This document shows positions 11,400 to 22,230 of a stretch of DNA of 64,000 nucleotides, piece by piece. Positions within the stretch are counted from its first letter, which is position 1; each line of letters starts with the position of its first letter. The stretch is from contig OY540815.1 of NCBI GenBank assembly GCA_961205875.1, positions 3,348,001 to 3,412,000 on the forward strand, given 5' to 3'. Made by a program: the position numbers and the translations under genes. The stretch is from Sialis fuliginosa (Eukaryota > Arthropoda > Insecta > Megaloptera > Sialidae). The notes below the pieces were generated by a model, which was not told the origin of the DNA, searched no databases, and saw nothing but the letters and a program-made list of their open reading frames with translations.

Positions 11400-11730
11400 T
11401 TCCGGGAAAAATTTTTAGATCTAAAGTGATCAAATAAGATGTTGATAGATCTGCATTTTAAGACAAAATCATATTTTTTCATTGGTTTTTGATCTGTGGA
11501 GACCTGCATAGATCTACATCGATCTACAAAGATCTCTAAAGATCTTTCAACGTTGAAAATTCATGAATTTTCAACGATTCAATCTATCACGATCTACAAC
11601 GATCTTCAGAGATCTTTGTAGATCGTTGTAGATCTTTACAGGTCTCCACAGTGAAAAATATGATTTTGTCTTAAAATTCAGATCTATCAAGATCTGATTT
11701 AATTAGATTTAAAAAAATTTCCCGGATATT
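11400..11730. repeat. Palindrome of 10-bp-phased GATCT motifs
   Basis: A large inverted repeat. The outer arms share TCCGGGAAA, TTTTAAGACAAAATCATATT and GTGGAGACCTG. The centre is the perfect 26-bp palindrome at 11,551-11,576. On the left, GATCT or GACCT begins at 11,491, 11,501, 11,511, 11,521, 11,531 and 11,541. On the right, GATCT, GATCG or GGTCT begins at 11,591, 11,601, 11,611, 11,621, 11,631 and 11,641. I count about 15 GATC sites and 9 AGATCT sites in roughly 290 bp. The spacing is exactly 10 bp, so this is an inverted decamer array. Confidence 0.8.
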
Positions 11731-11780
11731 TAAGCGAGCGAAGCCGCGGGCGTAGCTAGTTATTTATAATATAGTATAGA

Positions 11781-12434
11781 TTGAGAAGTCAAAATAACAG
11801 TAAAAAATCATTGAAATAATAAAAATTATTAGCAATTATATGCAATATTTTGTTTCTGAAAATGACTTAAGTATTTAATCTAATAAGTATCAAAATTATA
11901 AAATCGACAAAAAGTAAAGAAACTGTCTAAGGTACAGTACATACAATTAGAAATCTAATTCCATTCGTACAAATTATGTAAATCAAGTAAAAAATTGGTC
12001 AGGTATATTTAGTCTAAACGTTTTTTGCCTTTGTAAACATACATATTTTATGTAGCTTGGTACCGAATATTCCCTAGGAATCATTCCAGAAAGATACATT
12101 TACATTTTAATTTAATCAGACTTTAGTTAAATCCTTTTTTCGCTTAATTTAATTTGAAAACTTTATGTTTTTTCACTTAATAAATTAAACCTTTCAACAC
12201 TACAGATGTATGTCTAGATAGAGACTTGAATTAATGAGGAATGTAAGTTAGGTTTTTTAATCTCTTTTTATTGCAGAAAAGTTGTAATAGTATTTGTAAG
12301 AAAGATAAATATATATTTTATTAATTATTATACCGTGCGCTGGGAATTTTATACAAACTGCTTGCTGGAGAACCTGATTTAAAATAATGTTGTACAATGC
12401 GGTGGGAATACTTCATACCTAATACAATGTTAAT
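11781..12434. other. No assignable feature
   Basis: AT-rich with no recognisable ends or motifs. Confidence 0.35.
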
Positions 12435-12438
12435 TTAA

Positions 12439-13131
12439 GGTGGCAGACCCAATTAGAATTTTGAAAAAATCCATTTTTTTTTTGCATTTTCTCAAAGTAG
12501 AATATTTCAAAAGTATTCTCTGAATATTTCAGACAAATGTCCTGTCCATAGACGATTCAGTATAAGTTCCAAAATAATTTTTTTATTTGCATGCAAATCG
12601 TAATCAAAACTTTAAACACGTTTTTCTCGAAACCATGTTTTCGAAGTCGGTGATCACTGTAACTTGAGAACGGCTTTGCCGATCGGTTTGAAATTTTTTT
12701 CACTTATTCTATACATAATTGTCCTCCGGATGGATGAAGGATTTTTTTTGGACGATTGTTATTTTTTTATAGCCGAAAATGCGAGTGAAATTTTAGTCGA
12801 ATAAAGAACTTTGAATTTCAATATCCGCCATTTTGTGAAAATTCAAAAATTTTCAAATCCGGAGCATTATATCATTAGCTATTGATCCCTTTTGTTTTTT
12901 TTTTATTTCAGATGATCTAGTGACGAGCAGCAGTGATCACGGCAAAACACTTTATTTGGACCCCTCCCAAATTTGTTGTATCCCACTTATTTTTTAATAT
13001 TATTTTACAATATTTTCTGTAAATACATATCTTTCATGTGGAAAAACATTTGTTATTAATTATTTTAATACGTGACCAAAAAAAATCCTAAAAAAGAGCT
13101 TTTTTTGGAAGTCCCAACTGGGTCTGCCCCC
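12439..13131. mobile_element. TTAA-flanked inverted-repeat element
   Basis: The left end GGTGGCAGACCCAATTAG and the right end (minus strand) GGGGGCAGACCCAGTTGG are inverted repeats, and each is flanked by TTAA (12,435-12,438 and 13,132-13,135). TTAA duplication is typical of piggyBac-like elements. The 693-bp interior shows no transposase, so it would be non-autonomous. Confidence 0.65.
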
Positions 13132-13135
13132 TTAA

Positions 13136-13948
13136 CCCAAGAACAAATTATTGAATTATCTATATGATACGGGCAAAGCTCGCTGGGTGTGCAGAATCGA
13201 CACTGACTGGGCAATGTCAGTATTGCACATCGCTACTGGGTAAAGTTGGTAAAAATGGTTAATTAACTGACTTGACCCGGTTTTAATCAGGCATTGTTGA
13301 CAATGCTAAATCGTCGTGGACATTACTGTATTATGATATTAATTATTATTACAGTAAAATTAGCGATAAAATTCCCTTAATAAAAAAAAATGAGATTTGA
13401 AATTTCTTCTGAAATCGCTTCAGAAATACTTAATCTTTAAGAAACCGAAGAGTCCGTAGTCAAAATACCGGCTAAAACTCCCCAGTCCCGACTAGGGTTT
13501 TTTAAAGATTAAAAATTTCTTAATCCATTTCACTAGAAAATTCTAATCTTTCCATTTTTTCCATATTAAAACCTTATTTTACTGTACTATATCGACTAAA
13601 ATTGTTTGGTACATGTTTTAAAATACGGAGAATGGGGGAAATGGGTGATATGTTTCTGAAATTCAATCCTACAGGCTGAAATATTCCGTAAATTGAGAAG
13701 TTAGTACTCACTTGTTTGTGTACTCCAATTTGCTTTTTAGTTACGAATTACGATATATTAAATTTTTACTTTTGCTTTTGAATGTCAAAAATAAAATAAA
13801 AACAGTTTACCACCCAATTCCCCCGGCGGATAGCATGTTAAAATGCAAATGGATGTTACAAGAAACTTTAAAATATATCTTTTTACTGCTTTCAATTTGA
13901 ATTTTTTTTTTCAGATAACGATATTTTATCTTGACATACAGAAAAGCA
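13136..13948. other. Unassigned, weak inverted repeat
   Basis: A weak inverted pair, GGGGGAAATGGGTGATA near 13,635 and the text around CACCCAATTCCCCC near 13,811, may mark an old MITE. The 62-codon frame between them is not convincing. Confidence 0.25.
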
Positions 13949-14190
13949 GACCTCGGATTCAGATTTAGCGATCCCGAATACCTATCTGCACATTTTTTCA
14001 GATTTTTGTAATGGCCTTTTGTTTATTTGACCTTGAATCGACCTTCACCCTTCACTTGATACAAAAAAGTAGACCTCGGATTCGGATTCAGCGACCACGA
14101 AAACCTCGGAATATATTTTTTTATGGTTTTTTGGTAATATGACCTTGAAATGACCATGAAGATCGAGTTTGCGGACCCATGTTCTATGGA
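13949..14190 (+). repeat. Two-copy tandem repeat, ~123-bp period
   Basis: Units start GACCTCGGATTCAGATTTAG (13,949) and GACCTCGGATTCGGATTCAG (14,072), each followed by an ACCTTGAA block. They are diverged copies. Confidence 0.6.
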
Positions 14191-14768
14191 CAACATTGAT
14201 CACTATATTATGTAGTATCTATTTCCGTGGGTTTGGTCCATTGCTTTTGTGCGGGGTCCTTTAAATTGTCAAATTAGTTATTCTAAGAATCTGTGTTTTA
14301 TTATTGACATTAGGATATTAGAAAACTAATATTCATACTACAAATGTAAGTTATATTTCTGACCAATTCCATTAAAATTTTTCATATACATACATATTAA
14401 AAAACATCTGCCAAGTAAATGTACAGTGCTTCCTCGTGCTAAATTTACCAAAGGTAACGGACGGACACACAGAAAGACGTGGAACGGATAAATCAATTTA
14501 AAATTTTGAAATCGGAGAACACATAGCTTCTCGTATCTTCGATATTGCGATGAAGCAAACATATTCACATAAACTATATGGAAACAATAAATAATCAGTA
14601 TTCAAGTATTTATAATCAACCGTGTTGGGAAGTTGATTGTGTGGACCTAAAGGGCTCACCCCACCCCAAGCTTGTTTTGATTGTTGTTATTGTGATTTTT
14701 GTTTAACAATTTTTATTTTTCATGGCCTACTCAAATGTTTATAATAAAATATCACAAGTACCTACATC
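14190..14768 (+). repeat. R-I dispersed repeat, carrying an R-B insertion
   Basis: The same text appears inverted at 37,270-37,600, including GGGAAGTTGATTGTGTGGA, CACCCCAAGCTTG and GACATTAGGATATTAGAAAA. The 37.4-kb copy lacks the R-B insertion and so provides an empty site. Partial copies lie near 21,540, 24,400 and 44,100. It is non-coding. Confidence 0.65.
14399..14574 (-). mobile_element. R-B short deletion derivative
   Basis: About 176 bp holding both family ends, CATCTGCCAAGTAAATG with GTGCTTCCTCG at one side and TCTTCGATATTGCGATGAAG at the other, but little interior. Its boundaries are confirmed by comparison with the unoccupied R-I copy near 37,410. This shows that R-B moves, or was mobilised, as a unit with these ends. 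Confidence 0.7.
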
Positions 14769-15049
14769 GAATTATTTTCGAAAATAAAAATGATAAGTGA
14801 CATATCGTTGTAAAATATGCTATAGCTAACTTAGTGACCCATAAGAAAAACTTAAGTTAGGGCTTGTACTCGGAAACAAAAATAGATATAAAAAATCTTT
14901 TAAATACACCAATCAATTCTACACAAAAAGTACTTTAAGACACCGTAAACAAAAAGTACCGATCCACTTTAACAAAAAAGTTATAGCCATTTAAAGAATC
15001 TCCGAATTTTCAGATTTTTGTATACTGCCTTAATCACATAAAATTATTA
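14769..15049. other. No assignable feature
   Basis: AT-rich, no motif. Confidence 0.35.
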
Positions 15050-15365
15050 ATATTTTTTTATGTAGTTATACTCACCCCTTTCTTACTAATAATTATATTA
15101 TTTATTTACTTTTACATATTAAATGTCATTTTGACGGTTGCAAAGTAGAAAATTTAGATTTAGATTGAAATTGTAAAAATAATGAAAATACACGAAAAAT
15201 AATGAGGCGCGTACTTAGAATAAATCATTTTTAAATAAAATTGTATAAAAATTAAATCGTTAACCAGTTCATGTAAAAAAAATTGTTCAATAATTAACTA
15301 CTTTTGATGAATTTAGCACGAGGAAGCACTGTACATTTACTTGGCTGGTGTTTTTTTTACAAAGT
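15050..15365 (+). mobile_element. R-B 3' half
   Basis: It contains TTAAATGTCATTTTGACGG, AATTGTATAAAAATTAA and the terminal cassette GCACGAGGAAGCACTG followed by TTTACTTGGCTGG. The 5' half is missing. Confidence 0.65.
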
Positions 15366-15889
15366 TTTGAACACAAATATCAATAAGTCCTACATTGTAC
15401 CTACATACATGTCTACATAAATAAGAATATAAATTTAATAAAAATGTTCACCTATACGAACATTGAAATAAAAACGAATTGGTATAAAATAAATCAATCG
15501 ATATATTATATTTCGTATCCCTGAATGCATCAATAACAAAACTTATTATTTTGATCTGCCTTTCTGCCCCCCCTCCCCTCTTCTCGATGCTGGAAAATGT
15601 AAATTTCGTGCTTACGTACATTTTTTGCATTAACTTCGTATCTCTAATAGGATTATATATTCATATTACTTGTATAATCTTTTGGTTTATGTTTTAACAT
15701 GTACTTTATGTTTTAAACATTTTAAATAATTCAAGGAGATAAAAACAATAAATCAAATTTAAAATCAGGAAAAGCAAATTAAAAATACCTATAGGATTAT
15801 CACACATGTGGAATGTATTTTACACATAATCGTTTGTTGAAAATCTGAAAAATAATAATATTGTTTTTCAAAGGCTGTTGTATTATCAA
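15366..15889. other. No assignable feature
   Basis: AT-rich. A 60-codon minus-strand frame has no motif. Confidence 0.35.
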
Positions 15890-16420
15890 ATAAGGTACTG
15901 GTACCAGGCTTGGACGCTTTAACAGCAAGGTATATTGTTTTTTGGAATTGATGGGTTTCTTTTTTTAATTTTCATTAACTCAAGTATCTCTTTGTTAAGT
16001 CCGCAAATATATATGTATATTTTTTAATTATTGCCTTTTATTTAGTTTATGTTTTTTCTCCACTAATGAACAACATAAAACTTGTAATGAATACACAGTG
16101 ATAAACACTTACTTTACTAATAATTACAAAATAATTAGAAATGCGACACAAAAGTTGTTAATCAAAGAGTCGTAAAATTCCAAACAATGTAAAGTACATA
16201 AGTATAAGAAAATTTTTCTTGAATAGAAATATATAATAGAATAGAAACATTCTTGATAGTTTGCTGAACCACAATAATTATTTGTCCACTGTTTTTAAAC
16301 AAAATGATCAATTGTAATGAGAGTAATCAATTATCAACCAATATTTCTAATTCGGTAGATACATTTAATTTAAAAATGTTCGACACTGGGTATTGTTCAA
16401 TACTGATGCTAGTACCTTAT
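15890..16420. mobile_element. R-H element, full-length copy
   Basis: The ends ATAAGGTACTGGTACCAG and (minus strand) ATAAGGTACTAGCATCAG are inverted repeats. At 531 bp and non-coding it behaves like a MITE. Related copies lie at 1,512, 3,132, 29,696 and 36,106. Confidence 0.6.
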
Positions 16421-17136
16421 ATTACTTCCTCGCCTTATCGAAGACACGAGACATTTTGCAATTGTCTTTGAATAAGGATTTCGAAGTACGTAGTACGTGG
16501 ACTGTTTGGAGCGACAAGTGCATTTTTGAGTTAGATAATAATATAAAGATAGGATCATATTCTTCTGATTGAGATCTACATTTTGACACTCCACATGCCT
16601 AGATATGAAAATAAAAATAAAAAAATCTATGACGCCCCTCTCTATTTCTCCAAAGTTTGAAATAATATTGTTGACTTTATTTATCGTTAGTAGTCTCACC
16701 AAAGCCTTTAACCAATTTTTTTCAGATTTTTTGTCAGAAGTTACCGATTGGGGGTGGGGGGGTGGGGGGGTATAAATAAAATTCTGCTTTTAGCCCTCTG
16801 ATGGCGCTATTTTTGAGTTAGAAAAAATTATCAAAATCTACTGGTTGAGATACATTTTGATACCTCACACCTCTTGGTATACACTTTTTTGGATTTGTTT
16901 TAAAGCACCCTGCAGGCGCCATATTTGATTTTAAAAAAATAAGAAAAGGGGTTAAATTCCACTGATTTGGTTATACATTTTGACATGCCTTGATATAAAA
17001 ATATTTTTTTTTGTCTTGCTTTAACTAGGGGTGTACCGGAACTGGAATTTTCGATTCCGGTTGGAACTGGAATCGCCGGAATTAACGGAAAAAATTATAT
17101 TTTAATTAATAACAATAATTAAAACAATATATGTAT

Positions 17137-17774
17137 TGGGGTAGAGTGAAAAATTATTTTTTTTCAAATCTTCGAAACGCTATAATATGCGCAAAATTTG
17201 CATTTGTATATCCTTAAAACACCTACCGAAGGAATTTGAAATTGGATATCATCCTGAGGTTCCTAAATAATTTTCTTTATTAGAAAAAAAAAACATACAT
17301 TTTTGGGCATTATATCTTGGTAACGGGGAAAGACATTTGAATACGCAATAATTTAAATTAAAAAGCAATCCAGTGTCTTAAAATAATATGTAACTGTAAA
17401 TTTCTTTTTTTATAGTTAATCATTATTTTCTAAATGTTGTTTATTTTTTTGTTTAAAAAAAATAATCTTATTTTGAAGGGCATTTTTCAAAAGAATAACT
17501 ATGAATGTACATATATTAAATGTTTGACTGTTATATATAATTTTAAAGGTGGTAAATGTCTTTAATTTAAACAATTGCGCATTCAAATATCTTACCCCGT
17601 TACCGAGATATAATGCCAAAAAAATGTTTTTTTTCTAATAAAGAAAATCATTTAGGAACCTCAGGATGATATCCGATTTCAAATTCCTTCGGTAGGTGTT
17701 TTAAGGATATACAAATGTAAATTTTGCGCATATAGCGTTTCAGATTCGAAAAAAAAAATGTTCACTCTACCCTA
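17137..17774. mobile_element. hAT-2 hairpin MITE
   Basis: The ends TGGGGTAGAGTGAA and (minus strand) TAGGGTAGAGTGAA are flanked by the 8-bp duplication ATATGTAT (17,129-17,136 and 17,775-17,782). The arms are about 230 bp and share CACCTACCGAAGGAATTTGA, CCTCAGGATGATATC-type text and ATATCTCGGTAACGGGG in opposite orientation. It is non-coding. Confidence 0.8.
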
Positions 17775-18254
17775 ATATGTATGCTTTTTATATAGATTAT
17801 TATCTTAAATTATTAATATACCATTATTTTATATGGTGTTTCTTAAAGGGTAGAGGCGTAGAGTCCTACATTATGTTATAAAATATATTATATTTTTACA
17901 AATCTTTGTAAGATCGTTTTTTTTTAATTGTTTGTATATCATACGTTCATCTTGATCGAATCTAATTACATTTTTAATGTCAAATTATAAATGTGATAAA
18001 TCACAAACAGCATCTAGACATATTCATAAAATAATGCATATACTACTCGAAATAAAAGCACCGATACATTACTATTATAGTGCATTTATCATAAACAATA
18101 CTGCATTATCTTAATACTAGGTATGTATTAGCTAAGTTCAGATAGTATGCATAGTCTATTCGGAGAGGCAGAAAATGTTTTTGCAGAAAACATATTTAGG
18201 GCTACAGTATTATTTTTACACCATAACAATTGGAAATTTTTTAAAATCTTTAAT

Positions 18255-19340
18255 ATACAGAGAGAGCCATATCAGGTTGAACAAACTTGAACAGTTTATT
18301 AACAAACAAACAAAAAATCAAGCAAACAAGTTCATATGAACATGTGTTCGGAAACTCTTCGTGAAGGAGCTACAGACTCTCAAAGATTTCGTCTCAAATT
18401 TGTTTTTATTTAATATTTTGAGAACCAATTGTGATACCGTACTTAAATTTAATACCAGGTTTAGTATTATACATGTTATCGATTTCCAGTACAGTTGGAC
18501 TCCTATAAGTTCGAACCATTTAAGTTCGAGTTCCCCTACATCGAAGGAGAAGTTGTTTCCCTCACTCCTTACCGTCTTTGTGTGATGCCCAGTTACGCTG
18601 TGCAATACTGAGCATGCGCAAACGATGAGAAAATAATTATTAAAATAGTTTCACAATTATATAAATAGAAATATACGTACAACGTTTTTAAAAAAACGAA
18701 AAAGAAAACAATATGCAAACAAATACTTGTATTTGTATTCAAATAAAATATAGTCAATATCTTTTTCTGAAGATGATGAACTGTCAAATTACTTTTCAAT
18801 TTTACCACCAGAGTATCATTCACGTGGGTTATGTTTGATAGCTCTGAGCAAAGTGTGCGAGTGAGAGAGAAAGCTATTCCCGTTTCATTTCATTAGATCG
18901 TTATTGTGATGGAAGGGGTACCCTGTATCTTCTAATTCCTAGAATTTACGGTCCCGTAGCTTAAAACTAATAGGAGTCCTACTGTATCAACCAATGATTA
19001 TTTAGACCAGGGATATATGGGGCCAGTCCGGCCAGTGGGACCTTTGAGTTATATCTAGTTTTTTTCCATCCATGTACGATTTCAAAATTTTCGCTCGATA
19101 TTTCTTTTTATAATCGATTTAGTATTAATACGTGTTTATTACTATCAATTATAAAATTTCATAACTGTATTCCAATTAGTTCTCAAAATATTAAAAAAAA
19201 ACTAATTTTAGACAAAATATTTGAGTCTGTAGCTCTCTCGCGAAGAATTTCCGTGCATGTTTATACGAACTTTTTTTCTTAAAATAGTTTTCTCGATCAA
19301 CTGTTCAAGTTTGTACCACCTGATATGACTCACCCTGTAT
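18255..19340. mobile_element. FB-1 foldback, copy 2
   Basis: The left end is near ATATCAGGTTGAACAAAC and the right end near GACTCACCCTGTAT. The arms pair through ACTTGAACAG, TTCATATGAACATG, GAGCTACAGACTC and ATCGATTTCCAGTA-type blocks. It is interrupted by the TA-flanked element at 18,492-18,984. Overlapping open frames on both strands are chance. Confidence 0.7.
18492..18984. mobile_element. TA-flanked MITE (pogo/Tigger- or mariner-like) in FB-1
   Basis: The ends CAGTTGGACTCCTATAAG and (minus strand) CAGTAGGACTCCTATTAG are flanked by TA (18,490-18,491 and 18,985-18,986). The related FB-1 copy near 25,700 reads straight through GATTTCCAGTATCAATGATT and serves as the empty site. It is non-coding. 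Confidence 0.75.
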
Positions 19341-19552
19341 AATTAAACAGTTCAATGTCCGTAATATAATGACATTTTTGTTAAAATATCAATTAATGTT
19401 ATAATTAAAATCAAACATTTGCTGCACAAAATGTAAAAAAATGCATTTGTTTTATGAAATGATTGTTTCCATTAAAAATTTTGCAAATAAAATGTTGTTA
19501 TATCATAATTATTATATTTGTGTGATTTTCTAAACAAAAATAACGTATACAG

Positions 19553-19754
19553 GGTTACTGGTAATTCGATACATTTCTTGTAAGGCGTAATAGTAGAGAT
19601 AACAAGTAACCATATGAACCCAATATTGCCTTATTTAGATTTTTAAATATCTCAGTAACGGTTAACATTTGTATAAGGCAATATTGGGTTCAAATGGTTA
19701 CTTGTTATCTCTACTATTACGCCTTACAAGAAATGTATCGAATTACCAGTAACC
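19553..19754. mobile_element. Near-perfect hairpin element
   Basis: Arms of 81 bp (19,553-19,633 and 19,674-19,754) are inverted copies; I see one mismatch. The ends are GGTTACTGGTAATTCG and its complement, and the loop is 40 bp. It lies inside hAT-1. The high arm identity suggests a recent origin or ongoing arm homogenisation. Confidence 0.85.
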
Positions 19755-20055
19755 GTGTTTATATTATTTATGAATTTCTTAGTAGAAAGCAGTAATAAAA
19801 TTTAAAAATTCCGTAAAATCCGACCGGAACCGGAAACGGAATAAAATCGTCAATTCCGGTCGGAATTCCGGTACACCCCTAGCTTTAACACCTTCGCACC
19901 TAACCTAACCTCCCCTGATTTTTTTTTTTAAATAAATATTTGTTGATCGACAACTCTATATAGGTGTATATTAAAATTGTTTATTAGTGAATTACCTTTG
20001 GTGAATTTAGCACGAGGAAGCACTGTACATTTACTTGGCAGATGGTTTTTTAAGA

Positions 20056-20999
20056 ACCACTTTATCATAATATACATTTTGATAGCATTATTTAAGTATG
20101 TAGTATTGCAAATATATAATGTAGGTATATAAAGTATTTCTCAAATACAAATATTTTTAAAAAAATATTAAATTTTTTCTTCTTCTTCAATACATGTTGA
20201 AAAGTTACAAAGTAGTAGACAGACATACAGACAAACGCATAACGTCGAGGGTTAAAAATGTAAACATTTTTACTGACACTGTAAGACAAAGACCTTGATT
20301 TTTTCTGCAAATTCGACAGTCCTAGATATTCTTGTTAAAGCAAGCGAAGCTTGAAGAGGCTCTTGTATCTCAAGTATGTGAAGGTATTTTTACTACACGT
20401 GTATACGTATGCGTGTGTTTGTGTACATCGTAGGTGTTATGTAGGGAATCTACAAAAACATTTGGTTTTTTTGCATTTTGTTTTGTCTGACGAAGAATAA
20501 CATTTTTATGAGTTTCACTACAACAAAAATTGCCATTGATATTAATATATAGTTAGTGAATATGGAGTTTGTGCATTTTAGGTTTGATAAAAATTGTAAG
20601 GTAAAGTCGCCAAATTTCATCTCCGAGTCTAATTTCGCCCCCATCCGAAAATAACCAGTGTCATTTCAAATCAATTTCTGGAACTAAAAATGTTTGATAT
20701 TTCACGGCCATTTAAATACATTTTTACAAGTGAGTTTTTTCGTAAAATATCTTTTGATTAGAGTAATGTTAGATATACATTGCAGTTAACATAAAATCTT
20801 AATATATCTTATGCAGAAAAGTTTGAGGTTATACATCCGTTTTATAAAAAAAAATTTCAAATTTTAAAGAAAAATCTTAATACCGCTCCCCTCTCCCTCC
20901 CAACGGTAGCTTAATATCGTCCCGGGGATGATATTAGGGACCATAATTATGGACACCGTTTAATCGTTTGTAACACTTTGTTAATTTTTTTCATTAAAT
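20056..20999. other. No clear element; GC-richer strip at the end
   Basis: It contains a CAGACATACAGACAAACGC tract near 20,220. A strip at 20,890-20,940 (TCCCGGGGATGATATTAGGG) is GC-richer. Neither gives a class or a gene. Confidence 0.3.
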
Positions 21000-21110
21000 T
21001 TATTTTATTTTGAAGCAGACTTGAGACCAGTGCTCAACGTAGAACCATCAAATTACACCACGGGCCGCATTGACGATCTAAAATTTTGCAAGGGCCGCAC
21101 ATAAATAAGA
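21000..21110 (+). repeat. R-S repeat fragment
   Basis: It shares ACCACGGGCCGCATTGAC-type text with 53,520-53,600 (GGCCGCATTGACAGCC). Both sit next to R-E or R-I material. Confidence 0.4.
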
Positions 21111-21735
21111 AACTTTTAACATAAAAAATGAAAACCTAAACTTCATAGGATTTTATACATATAGTCTATATAGTTTTTATACATATAGTATGACCTCATT
21201 CGATCCGTTGGGAAAAATCCTACAGGAGAGGAAAAAAATTACTCACTACCTCACATAGGAACTGAGATATTTACGATTTTGTATAACCAATAAATAGCGA
21301 AAAAGAAAAGATCTCAATTTTTCTCCCAGTCTCAGATAAAGGATTGTAATTTGTTTCATTTGATTCAAGGGGAAATATCCGTATGAGAACTATACTGGTA
21401 CAATCTGAAAAATTCTTTAATTAGTGGAAATATTAGACCTTCAGTAATAATATGAGTGACATGGGTTATGGCATTTCTATCTTAATTAGCGATTGTAATT
21501 AAGTTAAAATTTTGATTTGGGATATTTTCTTGATTACTAATGTCATGTAGGTATAAAAAAGTAAAATATTGGTATGGAGAACCGTACATTTGATATATTT
21601 TTAAATAATTTTTAATATATGAAAATTTTCAATGAGATTTGTCAGAAATAAAAGTCACTTTTGTACGATAAATATTAGTTTTTTAATGTTCTAATGTCAA
21701 AAATATAATACACATTCGTAGAATTACTAATTTGA
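21111..21735. repeat. Mostly unassigned, R-I fragment at 21,540-21,720
   Basis: The part reading TATGAAAATTTTCAATGAGA and AATATTAGTTTTTTAATGTT parallels R-I at 14,300-14,390 and 37,420-37,520. The rest is unassigned. Confidence 0.35.
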
Positions 21736-21739
21736 ATTA

Positions 21740-21925
21740 TAGGGAGGGGCGTCATAGAATTTTTTATTTTGATATCTAGGCATGTGGTATGTCAAAATAT
21801 AGATCTCAATTAGTAGAACTTGAAAATTTTTTATATTTTAACTTTAACTTAAAAATGCACCTGTAAGTGGTTCCAAACATTTCACGTAGAACCCTTATGG
21901 CATACACTCGTGTATGTCTTGCCCA
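21740..21925 (-). repeat. R-D fragment
   Basis: It contains GGAGGGGCGTCATAGAA, TCTAGGCATGTGGTATGTC and GGCATACACTCGTGTATG in the R-D order, minus strand. Confidence 0.6.
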
Positions 21926-21939
21926 AATTATTTATATAC

Positions 21940-22230
21940 ATAGTTAATAGTTACAAAATTTCGAATATTTCCAAAAAGTCCTAATCCGATTAGCACCAAA
22001 ATTAATTGGAGTAATTTAAATCGGTGCATTTTTACAGTAGTTATCGGGAACGAAAAAAATTCTACATCCAGACACACACACAGACACACGCACAACTGCG
22101 TTTTGAAGGTGGTACAATCAGAATCTTCACTTATCTCGGATACGATTTTTTGACGGAATTTCTATCAGAACATGTAAATAAAAACAAAAAAACTATATAT
22201 CAAAAACATATGTCATGTGATAGAAAGAGA
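21940..22230 (+). repeat. R-Q repeat, plus copy
   Basis: Inverted relative to 24,060-24,400. Shared blocks are ATTAGCACCAAAATTAATTG, CGGTGCATTTTTACAGTAG, ATTCTACATCCAGACACAC and GGTGGTACAATCAGAATC. The overlapping 105-codon frame (22,024-22,341) is made of this repeat and is not supported as a gene. Confidence 0.6.

Larger units (their letters stand above)
10505..11780. mobile_element. R-L composite repeat
   Basis: It starts CCATACTAATATTATAAAC followed by CTAGTGGCTTAGCCC and ends GCGAGCGAAGCCGCGGGC then GTAGCTAGT. The tail motif is the reverse complement of the start of the R-P copy at 34,630 (CTAGCTGATACCCGCGGC). Inside are an R-J block (11,100-11,330) and the GATCT palindrome (11,400-11,730). 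No coding capacity. Confidence 0.5.
17026..19881. mobile_element. hAT-1 element with 8-bp target duplication
   Basis: The ends TAGGGGTGTACCGGAAC and GGAATTCCGGTACACCCCTA are inverted repeats followed by CCGG-rich subterminal motifs. The flanks are GCTTTAAC at 17,018-17,025 and 19,882-19,889, an exact 8-bp duplication typical of hAT. The native interior is non-coding. Most of the 2,856 bp is guest sequence (17,137-17,774; 18,255-19,340; 19,553-19,754). A second copy is at 39,771-41,135. Confidence 0.8.
16475..19935 (+). repeat. R-D copy split by hAT-1
   Basis: R-D text runs from TTTCGAAGTACGTAGTACG through GAGATCTACATTTTGACA and ACATGCCTAGATATGAAAA to TTTTTGTCTTGCTTTAAC at 17,025. It resumes with GCTTTAACACCTTCGCACC at 19,882. 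The repeated GCTTTAAC is the hAT target duplication. Confidence 0.6.
16421..20055 (+). mobile_element. R-B copy split by a multi-level insertion stack
   Basis: The R-B 5' end (CTTCCTCGCCTTATCGAAG at about 16,426) and its 3' terminal cassette (GCACGAGGAAGCACTG at about 20,011, then TTTACTTGGCAGATGG) lie 3.5 kb apart. Everything between is later insertion: R-D, then the hAT element 17,026-19,881 and its own guests. That the two halves were one copy is inferred from their orientation and order. Confidence 0.5.

Noticed and set aside
18500..18530. GTTCGAACC as a tRNA B box
   Set aside because: The motif lies at the end of a TA-flanked MITE, with no A box or cloverleaf around it.
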